In this document: positions 25,701-32,285 of the stretch, piece after piece
Numbering within the stretch: position 1 is the stretch's first letter
Layout: each line of letters opens with the position of its first letter
Source of the DNA: Thermobacillus xylanilyticus
GTDB taxonomy: Bacteria > Bacillota > Bacilli > Paenibacillales > Paenibacillaceae
Direction: 5' to 3'
Assembly: GCF_907165215.1 (NCBI RefSeq)
Contig: NZ_CAJRAY010000026.1
Span: 78,238 to 142,237 of the forward strand
Length of the DNA: 64,000 bases
Notes under the pieces: model-generated
The model's input: the letters and a program-made list of their open reading frames with translations, nothing else
What the model was told of the DNA's origin: nothing
Databases searched by the model: none
Translations under genes and position numbers: made by a program

Positions 25701-25836
25701 GATGCAGGAGATCGAGATCTACTCCCCCGAGCCGCTCAACGTGACGGGCAAAAATCTGCGCGTGAAGCGCGACGGCAACCATTACACCATCATCCATTAC
25801 GGCGAGCGGGCTCAAATGAAGCTCAAGATTCGGTGA
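22789..25836 (+). CDS. Large secreted protein with FG-GAP propeller inserted in a TIM-barrel-like domain
   Basis: The 1015-residue protein has an N-terminal signal or anchor (LLPAIVLLGLLTQCVG; Gln before Cys argues against a lipobox). Residues about 50-270 look like a glutamine-amidotransferase/ThuA-like fold (VDVLFLHGSGG, YDLVYLDRDLTG, GGILFLSHEYAD). About 410-645 contain at least five FG-GAP/VCBS blades with calcium-type D.(D/N).DG.(P/T)D motifs (DWNRDGATDFIIG, DWDGDGHPDLVLG, DWDGDGIPDLIVG, DWNSDGIPDLLVG, DWNGDGKKDLITG). The flanks (MIKFTELLEKHDQVPTYSVVRG before; DDDMGVNHHTWRINKDALQTF and LINFEHIEHSM after) resemble a polysaccharide-deacetylase-like barrel split by the propeller. Function unknown; extracellular carbohydrate processing is a guess. 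Confidence 0.75.
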   Translation: MRLSLKLLWKKLLPAIVLLGLLTQCVGGSGDISPVLPASLLKEAEAAPAASGPEIHVDVLFLHGSGGISAAGILHHLRQTTVANARLTVRQLDAAAIDDSYDLVYLDRDLTGEPAWPEVRDRLIAYVEQGGILFLSHEYADAFPAAFTGIAAMTPIEDTELNFAYPEVRRNLQGIQRVWQSFSDIYGRYNGLNPKFHIHFEEGAVTDQAVPLVKKGDLALLTANQAGDGTVIWANNFLPNEQFITRFDLQAEEGQKYFHFGYASANYLFRTELIKFAAKEHHGFSVQKAYGPYGRPGMAWQAHYEALYSFVLRDMIKFTELLEKHDQVPTYSVVRGSYNGGVWMESLRYLENIGTDQAPRFVNMESDSFFSAGRALTTKKANIHFGRVPGYNSFLSQLDTSCRAYPTAVDWNRDGATDFIIGTHDGYVYFAENDGEATDLVFKKPVKLKGVRTDSDAAPFVVDWDGDGHPDLVLGSGNGEVVLYRNNGKNKLKLAGTFTAGGQALSVAGAAAPAAADWDGDGIPDLIVGDAEGSLHLFRGTASGSLELHPAEPIRADGEPVNVGRYAAPFATDWNSDGIPDLLVGTESGEIVLLEGREDGTLTNKGPLTGEEYNFFGTNTIKPGRNAVPVVVDWNGDGKKDLITGHLEFGSPYAIDSPLFPYPKDLRGNLRYIQRKHLPLIPHMYLHEYMSDEREKQEIALHKAAFHALGLEWDDDMGVNHHTWRINKDALQTFRNQREAGIWWNFGFNPPNVSTAPRDGAEFLFVIPFLLPDDSGDTPSEPFMLFSPAPHPLNYGMAWDSLAQFDIPLINFEHIEHSMKPGTDLYEKLLKMISAMNRVRETHKYTFMTEQQIARSLLNTFYADVKVQADGGQIYLTPDGSQVPANVKEYAGTLGVKLELGEAYADREVDTSGMFYYEGNGGHYIGIPGPTAVDLVDSSKITERLHVVRSNGPVAFTVREGALELQLDAQGMQEIEIYSPEPLNVTGKNLRVKRDGNHYTIIHYGERAQMKLKIR

Positions 25837-25846
25837 CGCACCCGAA

Positions 25847-26359
25847 TCATTGGTAGGATTCCAGCACATAAAGGGTTCGGAGATCGGGATTCAGGACGGC
25901 GATCAGACGGTCGCCGTCCGATTCATTTTTGACAAGGTAATAATCCTGTTCATCGAAAACCGGCGGGTGCTGTACGAACAATTGCGCGATTTTCTCGCGG
26001 TCTTCCGGGTACCATTGCTGCAGATCCGTCATGAAGGCATCAATCAATGCGGATACGTAGCCGGTCGCGGACTCGATGCTGACCCAATCGGGCATGGCAA
26101 GCATCTCCCGGACCGCTTCCTCGCTGTAACGGGCGATCGAATACTGCGCATGGTCCCTTCCGGGGTATGCGAGAATCCGCTCAAGCTGCTCCGGCTCGGG
26201 CGTATCGAATCCCCAGTTCAAACGCCACACTTCAGCCTGTGTCCTCTCCAGCGATTTGCTGACTTCCGTGATCACGACAAGCAGCGCCAAGATCGCTGCA
26301 AGGATCGCGCCAATCCAGACGATCAGCCGCGATCGCGATTTGCCGGTTCCGGCGGCCAT
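25847..26359 (-). CDS. Hypothetical single-pass membrane protein
   Basis: Starting from ATG 26359, after AGGAGGGATTGG, the 170-residue protein has one N-terminal transmembrane segment (LIVWIGAILAAILALLVVITEV) and an acidic external domain ending with FDEQDYYLVKNESDGDRLIAVLNPDLRTLYVLESY. A segment around MTDLQQWYPEDREK recurs in the degraded fragment at 27411-27474. It converges on the secreted-protein gene with 10 nt between stops. Family unknown. Confidence 0.6.
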   Translation of the reverse strand: MAAGTGKSRSRLIVWIGAILAAILALLVVITEVSKSLERTQAEVWRLNWGFDTPEPEQLERILAYPGRDHAQYSIARYSEEAVREMLAMPDWVSIESATGYVSALIDAFMTDLQQWYPEDREKIAQLFVQHPPVFDEQDYYLVKNESDGDRLIAVLNPDLRTLYVLESYQ

Positions 26360-26440
26360 CCAATCCCTCCTGACGCATATTGAAAATTGTACATAAAATT
26401 GAAAAACGGTGAAGTGGGGACATAAAGTCCCCACTTCATC

Positions 26441-27181
26441 TTAATCCTGTATATAAATTGTAATACTATAAGGCACAATGGCGCCAGCTTCTTGAGCATC
26501 AGCAGCATGGTTATTCACCCATGTGACAAAAGCACTGGGAACCCCATTGGAAGTCGTATAGTTCTGGTGTTCAAAATCATATATGTCGTAAAGTCTGAGA
26601 TAAACCTTCCATGAACCGTTAATCTTTTCAGCCCCGGCAATATAAGACACTTTATTCAGGCTTAAATAGACATCAACCGGTTTATTTAAAGTTAGGCTCC
26701 CCATTTTACTGTAGTAATTCCCTGAAGACGGAAGTTCACTTCTGAAACTTTTAATGAAATTTTTTATGACTTCTGAGTTTTTTACCGTATTGGAGTAACC
26801 TTCACCTGCATTATAAACCAAATCAGATGGTTCATCTTGTAAAGAGTGGAACAAGAACGCTCCTGACATCGGCAATCCCGCATCTATCAACGCTTCTGAC
26901 CATCTGCTTAATTGATAACGATATAACCATTTGTCCAAAGACAGGGGAACTACATACAACATATGGGTAATTTGGCTGTCAGTACGGACTTTCTCTTGTT
27001 TAAGAATAATTTCGGGACTAGGCACGTTCTTTGCAGAGTCAATTTCAAATTTAAGTTGGTCTACAATTCTTTTATGATCTTCTTCGGTATATGTTTTATC
27101 ACCTGATGCTATGATGTTTTCAGTCGGTAGCAGAACCAACGATAGAACAATTAAGATTCCGGCAAACCTGATTTTCTTCAT
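26441..27181 (-). CDS. Hypothetical exported protein on an AT-rich patch
   Basis: The 246-residue protein has a clear signal peptide (MKKIRFAGILIVLSLVLLP.., cleavage near residue 25) and no lipobox. The mature part has no motif I can name with certainty; the segment SWKVYLRLYDIYDFEHQNY resembles beta-strand/YDF motifs in some exported bacterial toxins, but this is only an impression. The gene is much more AT-rich than its neighbours, indicating recent acquisition. AGGAGGGATTTT precedes its ATG. Confidence 0.6.
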   Translation of the reverse strand: MKKIRFAGILIVLSLVLLPTENIIASGDKTYTEEDHKRIVDQLKFEIDSAKNVPSPEIILKQEKVRTDSQITHMLYVVPLSLDKWLYRYQLSRWSEALIDAGLPMSGAFLFHSLQDEPSDLVYNAGEGYSNTVKNSEVIKNFIKSFRSELPSSGNYYSKMGSLTLNKPVDVYLSLNKVSYIAGAEKINGSWKVYLRLYDIYDFEHQNYTTSNGVPSAFVTWVNNHAADAQEAGAIVPYSITIYIQD

Positions 27182-27410
27182 AAAATCCCTCCTAAATTAA
27201 AGTGTATTCTCCTAAAATATTACTATTTTGTTTTTTTATGTGTCAATTACCTTTGATTTAGAAACCTTTTTCTTATCTGTTTCCGGCGCTTCGAATGCGC
27301 AGTTCTTTTCGAATGGAGGCAACGCCTCCATAATTTCATTTCCCACTCCGCCGCTGCCCGGTCGGCATTGCTCAAATTCCCGAGCAACTCCTCCACCATG
27401 GATGATGCCC

Positions 27411-27474
27411 GATTTCTCGCGGTCTTCCGGGTACCATTGCTGCAGATTCGTCATGAAAGAATTGATTAATGTGG
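27411..27474 (-). repeat. Fragment duplicated from the gene at 25847-26359
   Basis: The plus-strand sequence GATTTCTCGCGGTCTTCCGG to the region of ATTAATGTGG matches 25988-26050 with a few changes and one base less in the T-run. It encodes MTNLQQWYPEDREK on the minus strand, versus MTDLQQWYPEDREK in the intact gene. It marks a lost paralogue or a partial duplication flanking the AT-rich insert. Confidence 0.7.
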
Positions 27475-27515
27475 TCTTCCGACCGCAGTTATAACTTTTA
27501 AAATTAATATTTACA

Positions 27516-27581
27516 GGTTATAGTTGGTGTGGTATGATAACCCCACAATATAACCGTTAATAATCTATTATAATGGTTATA
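27516..27581 (+). promoter_or_regulatory. Promoter with three GGTTATA/TATAACC elements
   Basis: GGTTATA (27516-27522), TATAACC (27549-27555) and GGTTATA (27575-27581) form two overlapping inverted repeats. A TATAAT -10 (27569-27574) lies between the last two. The layout suggests binding of a dimeric repressor, although the gene it now drives is a remnant. Confidence 0.5.
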
Positions 27582-27601
27582 TCAATTTGCATGGGGGAGG
27601 A

Positions 27602-27823
27602 ATGCACATGCTTCTGCAACGTTTGCCATGGGCCGGGGTTCGCATCGCGGTCGCCGCCGCCGTCATTCTCGATGCAAAGACGCTAGTTCCCATCCACTAC
27701 GGCACGATGCACCATCCCCCGATCTATCACGAGACGGCGGATATTGCGGCTCGACTTGAAGCGGCTGCGGCCAATAAAATAAGGGTGGACATGATCGGAA
27801 CTGCGGAAATTCTGAGGCTGTAA
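27602..27823 (+). pseudogene. MBL-fold hydrolase with internal deletion
   Basis: A good GGGGGAGG precedes ATG 27602. The first 16 residues (MHMLLQRLPWAGVRIA) look like a normal MBL-fold start and the last 55 (ILDAKTLVPIHYGTMHHPPIYHET.. to ..EILRL) like a normal MBL-fold end, including the late metal/phosphate-region HYG. The HxHxDH core and about 150-200 residues between are missing, joined in frame. Only 73 residues remain, so it is inactive. Confidence 0.7.
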
Positions 27824-27834
27824 GGAGAAATCCC

Positions 27835-28425
27835 ATGCACAGGACCATGACACTCGGCGGCGCGTTGTGGATCAATCTGGCGAACACCGTCATGATGCGG
27901 GACGGCAAGCGGACGGACGGACTCGAAGATCCGCGTTTCGCGGTCGAATGGCTTATGTCGAACGGATTGCTGACGGAAGCCCCCGAAGATAAACATGCGG
28001 CCGGCCGGATGCTGGCCGCCGTTCTCCCCGCGCTCATGCGGCTGCGTGATCTTTGCGCCGGCGCGATCTCGGATCTGAAGCGGAACGGACGGTTGTCCGA
28101 CCGGACTTGCGCGGACATTGCGGAAGTTCTGCGCGGCCTGGAGATTGAGGCGCGAATGGAACGGCGGGACGGCGGGTTCCGGCTGGTTCACGAAGGCCGG
28201 AGCCCTGCCGACCGCGCAAGCCATGCGGTGATCCAATCCATCGCCGACACGCTGGCCAGCCATTCGCCGGACCGGATTCGGAAGTGCGAACACCCATCAT
28301 GCATCCTGCATTTCGTCGATACCTCGAAGAGCGGCAGGCGGCGCTGGTGCAGCATGGAATTGTGCGGCAACCGTCAGAAGGCGGCCGAATATTACGCCCG
28401 GCAGAAAAAGAAGTCAGGCGGATGA
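27835..28425 (+). CDS. ABATE / CGNR zinc-finger protein
   Basis: The 196-residue protein has an N-terminal ABATE-like region (LWINLANTVMMRDGKRTDGLEDP..) and a C-terminal zf-CGNR finger, CEHPSCILHFVDTSKSGRRRWCSMELCGNRQKAAEYYAR, with the four Cys (C-x4-C, C-x4-C). Members are thought to be stress-related transcription regulators. It follows the MBL remnant by 11 nt after a GGAG site, so it was in an operon with it and presently uses its promoter. Confidence 0.88.
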   Translation: MHRTMTLGGALWINLANTVMMRDGKRTDGLEDPRFAVEWLMSNGLLTEAPEDKHAAGRMLAAVLPALMRLRDLCAGAISDLKRNGRLSDRTCADIAEVLRGLEIEARMERRDGGFRLVHEGRSPADRASHAVIQSIADTLASHSPDRIRKCEHPSCILHFVDTSKSGRRRWCSMELCGNRQKAAEYYARQKKKSGG

Positions 28426-28484
28426 CGTCCTCCATACCTATACGATCGCTTCGGCCCCGGCGGCGGCAACCCGCCCTTTCATCG

Positions 28485-29009
28485 CTACTGCTTCAAGATC
28501 TTCAAATACGCTACCCACGGGCCGACGTCGTCGCGGTACCGCTTGGCCATCACCCGGATGATCTGGGACAGATGGGTCAGGTCGTGCACCACCCAGGCCG
28601 AGAGCAGCTGGCCCAATGTCACGCTTCCGAATTCCGGGTGCATGCCTTTAAGCCCGAGATGCCGCTCCGGGTCAATGAACGCCCGCAGCCTGGCCACATG
28701 CCCGTCCCGCAGCTCCCGGAACTCGGCAAGCCGCTGCTCCAACGACCGGCCGGACGGTTGGCGCAAATGGGCGAACCGGTCAAACGGCGGAAATGGCTGC
28801 TCCTCACCATGCGCAAGCAGCCATTCCATCCGGGGAATCCAATTGCGCTTCTCCGCTTCGATCAGATGGTCGACCACTTCGGATGCACTCCAGGTTCCTT
28901 CCCCTTCGCGGCACCCAAGCCACGAATCGGACAGTCCCGTCAGCATGCTTTCCAGCGTCCGGGGCGTTCGCTCCAGCAACTCCAATGCTTCCTGCAAATT
29001 AAAATTCAC
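28485..29009 (-). CDS. DinB-family protein
   Basis: The 174-residue four-helix protein carries the three metal histidines of DinB/YfiT proteins: VVDHLIEAEKRN (about 50) and VVHDLTHLSQIIRV (about 140-144). Some relatives are thiol S-transferases; the activity here is unknown. GTG 29009 is chosen because the GTG at 29015 abuts the AGGAGG. It converges on the CGNR gene and lies just upstream of nothing obvious on its strand except the end of the LysR gene region. Confidence 0.8.
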   Translation of the reverse strand: MNFNLQEALELLERTPRTLESMLTGLSDSWLGCREGEGTWSASEVVDHLIEAEKRNWIPRMEWLLAHGEEQPFPPFDRFAHLRQPSGRSLEQRLAEFRELRDGHVARLRAFIDPERHLGLKGMHPEFGSVTLGQLLSAWVVHDLTHLSQIIRVMAKRYRDDVGPWVAYLKILKQ

Positions 29010-29036
29010 GCGCACCCTCCTCGCAATGACATCGTG

Positions 29037-29969
29037 TCAGACTTCCCCTGCTGACATTGTACGCCAGTCTGTTCCTCTGAAAAAGCCGCTTTTCCGATTC
29101 TCCTCAGCGAAATAGCCGCCGATGAAGTCGATGAACTTCCGGGCCGCCAGGGAGAGATACCTCCGCTGCGGCCATACGAGCCAGTAGTCGCGCCGGCAGA
29201 CCGGACGCTTGATCGGCAGGTAGACCAGCTCGGGATCATCGGGATTGATGCAGGCGAACAGCGCGACGCCGAGACCGGCCCGCACGAGGCTCAGAATCGC
29301 GGCAGGCTCGTCGACCCGGCAGACGAATCGCGGCGAGATGCCGGCCTGCCGGAACAGCGCGTCGTTCACATCCTGAAAAATAAACCCTTCCTTGTACCCG
29401 ATGAACGGCTCGCCCGCGGCATCGGCGAGACGGACGGCGGAGCGGCCGGCCAGCCGGTGTTTCCGGGGCACGACAAGGTACAGCTCTTCGCCGAGCACCC
29501 GGGACTGCTCCACCCCTTCCCGGTCGATCGGCATCACCGAGAACCCGATGTCCGCCTCCCCGGAATCGATCGACGCGGCCAACTCGTCCATCGAAGCCGC
29601 GTGCGTAATCTGCATGTCGACGTTCGGATGCCGCTCCAGAAATTCACGGATCGGTTCGACGAGGGAAGTCATCGTCGAGGTCACCAGCCGGATGCTCCCC
29701 TGCTCCAGACCCGCCAGTTCGGCCACTTCCCGCTTCGCTTCCTCCAGCAGATTGAGCGCGGTCTCCACTTTGTGCAAAAAGGTTCTGCCGAACGCGTTCA
29801 GCCGGATTCTCCCGCTCTGACGGTCAAACAGCGGCACCCCCACGTGCTCTTCCAGCCGCGCGATCGTCTTGCTCAGCGCAGGCTGCGCGATGCGCAGCTC
29901 CTGCGCCGCGCGCGTCATGTGTTCCAGCCGGGCCACTGTGCGGAAATACTGCAGCTGCAACAGTTCCAT
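29037..29969 (-). CDS. LysR-family transcriptional regulator
   Basis: The 310-residue protein has the LysR helix-turn-helix (LQYFRTVARLEHMTRAAQELRIAQPALSKTIARLEEHVGVPLFDR, residues 5-50) and a periplasmic-binding-like effector domain (about 90-300). It is divergent from the decayed alcohol dehydrogenase across an AT-rich promoter and so was probably its regulator. A further palindrome with the same half-sites lies before the flavin monooxygenase gene. Confidence 0.92.
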   Translation of the reverse strand: MELLQLQYFRTVARLEHMTRAAQELRIAQPALSKTIARLEEHVGVPLFDRQSGRIRLNAFGRTFLHKVETALNLLEEAKREVAELAGLEQGSIRLVTSTMTSLVEPIREFLERHPNVDMQITHAASMDELAASIDSGEADIGFSVMPIDREGVEQSRVLGEELYLVVPRKHRLAGRSAVRLADAAGEPFIGYKEGFIFQDVNDALFRQAGISPRFVCRVDEPAAILSLVRAGLGVALFACINPDDPELVYLPIKRPVCRRDYWLVWPQRRYLSLAARKFIDFIGGYFAEENRKSGFFRGTDWRTMSAGEV

Positions 29970-29989
29970 GCGATCTCCTCCTGCCCCAT

Positions 29990-30013
29990 ATATCCGAGTA
30001 TATGATTCATATA
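29990..30013. promoter_or_regulatory. Palindrome in the LysR/ADH divergent promoter
   Basis: TATATGA-T-TCATATA occurs within two imperfect direct copies of CATATATC.GA.TATAT. The half-site ATATGA/TCATAT reappears in the 9-bp palindrome at 30442-30465. It may bind the neighbouring LysR protein. Confidence 0.4.
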
Positions 30014-30094
30014 TCAGAATATATATTTTTGTTTATTTCGGTTTCATTATAAACTAATGGCACAAGAACCGAACAGGGAAAAGAGGGATGAATC

Positions 30095-30378
30095 ATGAAG
30101 GCGGCGGCATTTGCGACATTCGGCGGCCCGGAAGTGATGGAGCTGATGGACCTCCCCGAACCGCAGGCCGGCCCGGGCCAGGTCAGGGTGCGGGTGAAGG
30201 CGGCGGGTGTGCAGCATTTCGATTGCGCGGTGCGGAGCGGTCTGTACCCGGGGAATGTCGAGGTCCGTTTACCGCAAATTCCGGGCAACAGACGTTCCCG
30301 CTGGAACGGGCCGACGAAGCCCATCGGCTGATTGAAACCCGCCGGGGCCGCGGCAAGATCGTCCTGACAATCGACTGA
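30095..30378 (+). pseudogene. Zinc-type alcohol dehydrogenase/quinone oxidoreductase with internal deletion
   Basis: The 5' part encodes MKAAAFATFGGPEVMELMDLPEPQAG and RVKAAGVQHFDCAVRSGLYPG, a typical MDR-family N-terminus. After about 65 codons the sequence jumps, in a different frame, to FPLERADEAHRLIETRRGRGKIVLTID, the canonical C-terminal end. Roughly 230-250 codons including the NAD(P)-binding domain are missing. The junction is near 30285-30292. Confidence 0.85.
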
Positions 30379-30388
30379 CCTCATCGCC

Positions 30389-30413
30389 AGACCGCACGGT
30401 TCGCGTGCGGTCT
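30389..30413 (+). terminator. Terminator hairpin after the ADH remnant
   Basis: AGACCGCACG and CGTGCGGTCT form a perfect 10-bp stem with a 5-nt loop, followed by CTGTCCTTGG (weak U content). Confidence 0.6.
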
Positions 30414-30425
30414 CTGTCCTTGGCC

Positions 30426-30465
30426 TTGACAATTCGTCAATATATATGAATAATTGTTCATATAT
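30426..30465 (+). promoter_or_regulatory. Promoter with perfect 9-bp palindrome before the flavin monooxygenase
   Basis: TTGACA (30426-30431), a 17-nt spacer and AATAAT (30449-30454) make a near-consensus promoter. ATATATGAA-N6-TTCATATAT (30442-30465) covers the -10, a strong operator candidate. Confidence 0.65.
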
Positions 30466-30497
30466 AATTTATGAAGTTGATTTGGAGGCGAACGGTC

Positions 30498-31553
30498 ATG
30501 CACACGGACGTGCTGGTCATCGGCGGCGGGCAAGCCGGGTTGGCGGCAGCATTTTTCCTCTCCCGGCGCAACATCCCGTACCTGGTGCTCGATAAGGGCC
30601 GTGAAATCGGCGAAGTCTGGCGGCGGCGCTATGATTCGCTCACGCTGTTCACGCCCCGGAACTACAGCGAGCTGCCGGGCATGCGCCTCGCCGGCGATCC
30701 GGACGGCTTTCCGGTGAAGGACGAGATCGCCGCGGCGCTTAAGCGATACGCCGAAGATCATCAACTGAACGTCCGGCTCGCGACCGAAGTGCTGACGCTG
30801 CGGAAAGCGGACGGGGAATTTCTGGCGGAGACGAACCGGGGCGCCTTCACCGCCCGGCAGGTGATCGTCGCCACGGGACCGTTCCAGGCGCCCTGGGTCC
30901 CGCCGATGGCAAGCCGGCTAGACCCGGACGTCGTCCAGCTGCACTCGGCGCGTTACCGGAATCCGGCCGATTTGAAGCCGGGCGCGGCGCTCGTCGTCGG
31001 CGGCGGCAATTCCGGCGCGCAGATCGCGGTCGAGCTGGCCGCAAGCCATCGGGTCACGCTGTCCGCCGCGCACCGGATGACGTTCTTCCCGCTCGCGATC
31101 GCCGGGCGAAGCGCCTTCTGGTGGTTCGACGCGCTGGGGATACTGAACGCGCCGTCCGATTCGCGCATCGGCCGGATCGTCCGGAAGCGGCCCGATCCCG
31201 TGTTCGGCTTCGAGCTGAAGCGCCTGATCGCCGCGAAGCGGATCGTGCTCAAGCCGAAAGCCGTCCGCGCGGAGGGACGGACCGTGCATTTCGCGGACGG
31301 CACGGCGGCGGAGGCGGACAATGTCGTATGGGCGACCGGATTCCGGTCCGATTACGGCTGGCTGCGGATTCCGGGCGCCCTGGACGCGGAGGGCAAGCCG
31401 CTGCACGAGCGGGGCGCAAGTCCAGTGAGCGGCCTGTACTACGTCGGCCTGCCGTGGCAGACGTCGCGCAATTCCGCGCTGATCGGCGGCGTGGGGAAGG
31501 ATGCGGAGGCGATCGTCCGGCGCATTGCGGCCGGCCGCGCCATGCGCGCCTGA
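30498..31553 (+). CDS. Flavin-dependent monooxygenase/oxidoreductase (CzcO-like)
   Basis: The 351-residue protein has two Rossmann motifs, VLVIGGGQAGLAAAFFLSRR (FAD, about 5-24) and ALVVGGGNSGAQIAVEL (NADPH, about 160-176), with VATGPF and VVWATGFRSDYGWL between and after. It fits class B flavoprotein monooxygenases/YpdA-CzcO-like enzymes. The ATG at 30498 follows GGAGGCGAACGGTC. Expression is likely controlled by the palindrome on its promoter. Substrate unknown. Confidence 0.87.
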   Translation: MHTDVLVIGGGQAGLAAAFFLSRRNIPYLVLDKGREIGEVWRRRYDSLTLFTPRNYSELPGMRLAGDPDGFPVKDEIAAALKRYAEDHQLNVRLATEVLTLRKADGEFLAETNRGAFTARQVIVATGPFQAPWVPPMASRLDPDVVQLHSARYRNPADLKPGAALVVGGGNSGAQIAVELAASHRVTLSAAHRMTFFPLAIAGRSAFWWFDALGILNAPSDSRIGRIVRKRPDPVFGFELKRLIAAKRIVLKPKAVRAEGRTVHFADGTAAEADNVVWATGFRSDYGWLRIPGALDAEGKPLHERGASPVSGLYYVGLPWQTSRNSALIGGVGKDAEAIVRRIAAGRAMRA

Positions 31554-31560
31554 TCCGGCG

Positions 31561-32271
31561 TTACATCGGAAATCGCTCCGGCTCGCGGCGTTCTTCGGCG
31601 CGGCGGTTCCAGATGGAGCGGAACAGGAGCGATGTCGCATTTCGCGCGCACCACAGGGCAACCCATGCGAAGTACAGCCCCCACACCACGGCGGGAACGG
31701 CAGTCGCCCGGCTCAGGTTCGCCGCGTCACCGGCCCCCGCCGGGTCCATGATCGCGATCGCCAGAATCGTCACGGAACTGATGACCGATTCCACGAGGCA
31801 GATGAACGCGACAAGCGAGGCGTAGAAGATGCGCAGCCAGTTCGGGGTCAGGAAGCAGACCAGCAGCGTGATGACCGCAAACCCCAGGCACCACAGCATG
31901 CCGTACCCGTTGCGGACGAAGAGAAGCAGCCCGAGGGAAGCGATGGCGGCGGCAAGCAGCAGCCCGATCTTCTCGCGCCCGCTCGCCTGCAGGCGGAACA
32001 GCAGCCACGCGAACAGGGAGGCGCCGGTATATCCGGCGAGGGAAATCAGAATCGACCGCCAGCCGGCCTGGATCATCGAGTGCGTGACGCCGCTCTGGTC
32101 GGCGTACAGATGGATGTACAGGACGCTGCCGGAGAGCAGCAAGGTCATGACGGCGTGCGCCATCTCGTGCACCAGCGTATAGACATTGCGGAAGAACGCC
32201 GAGAACGGCACCAGCCGGGTCAAGATCGCGGTGACCAGGACGAACAGCGCCATTTTCACCCAGGATTGCAT
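31561..32271 (-). CDS. M50B-like integral membrane metallopeptidase
   Basis: The 236-residue membrane protein has YTLVHEMAHAVMTLL (HExxH near residue 35) inside the first membrane region and about six hydrophobic segments, as in the peptidase M50B-like family. A distal NPDG-like motif is not obvious (MDPAGAGD is the nearest), so activity is uncertain. It converges on the monooxygenase gene, 7 nt apart, and follows the second LysR gene on the same strand. Confidence 0.7.
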   Translation of the reverse strand: MQSWVKMALFVLVTAILTRLVPFSAFFRNVYTLVHEMAHAVMTLLLSGSVLYIHLYADQSGVTHSMIQAGWRSILISLAGYTGASLFAWLLFRLQASGREKIGLLLAAAIASLGLLLFVRNGYGMLWCLGFAVITLLVCFLTPNWLRIFYASLVAFICLVESVISSVTILAIAIMDPAGAGDAANLSRATAVPAVVWGLYFAWVALWCARNATSLLFRSIWNRRAEERREPERFPM

Positions 32272-32285
32272 GGGCGCCCCTCATT

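Larger units (their letters stand above)
27182..27601. other. Gene-free AT-rich region with a duplicated gene fragment
   Basis: It holds the promoter of the AT-rich exported gene on its left, a copy of part of the gene at 25847-26359 (27411-27474), and on its right a promoter with repeated TATAACC/GGTTATA elements leading into the MBL remnant. No complete ORF is convincing; the 72-codon frame at 27236-27454 is the fragment fused to unrelated sequence. Confidence 0.6.

Noticed and set aside
22810-25869. Minus-strand ORF of 1019 codons opposite the large secreted protein
   Set aside because: It mirrors the real plus-strand gene; its product is Arg/His/Val-rich without domains, whereas the plus strand has a signal peptide and FG-GAP repeats.
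27236-27454. 72-codon minus-strand ORF beginning MTNLQQWYPEDREK
   Set aside because: Only the first 14 codons match the gene at 25847-26359; the rest is unrelated, so it is a duplicated fragment and not a gene.
27516-27555. Possible riboswitch or small RNA from the GGTTATA hairpin
   Set aside because: The paired elements flank a -10 and recur a third time, fitting operator DNA better than an RNA; no conserved riboswitch core is visible.
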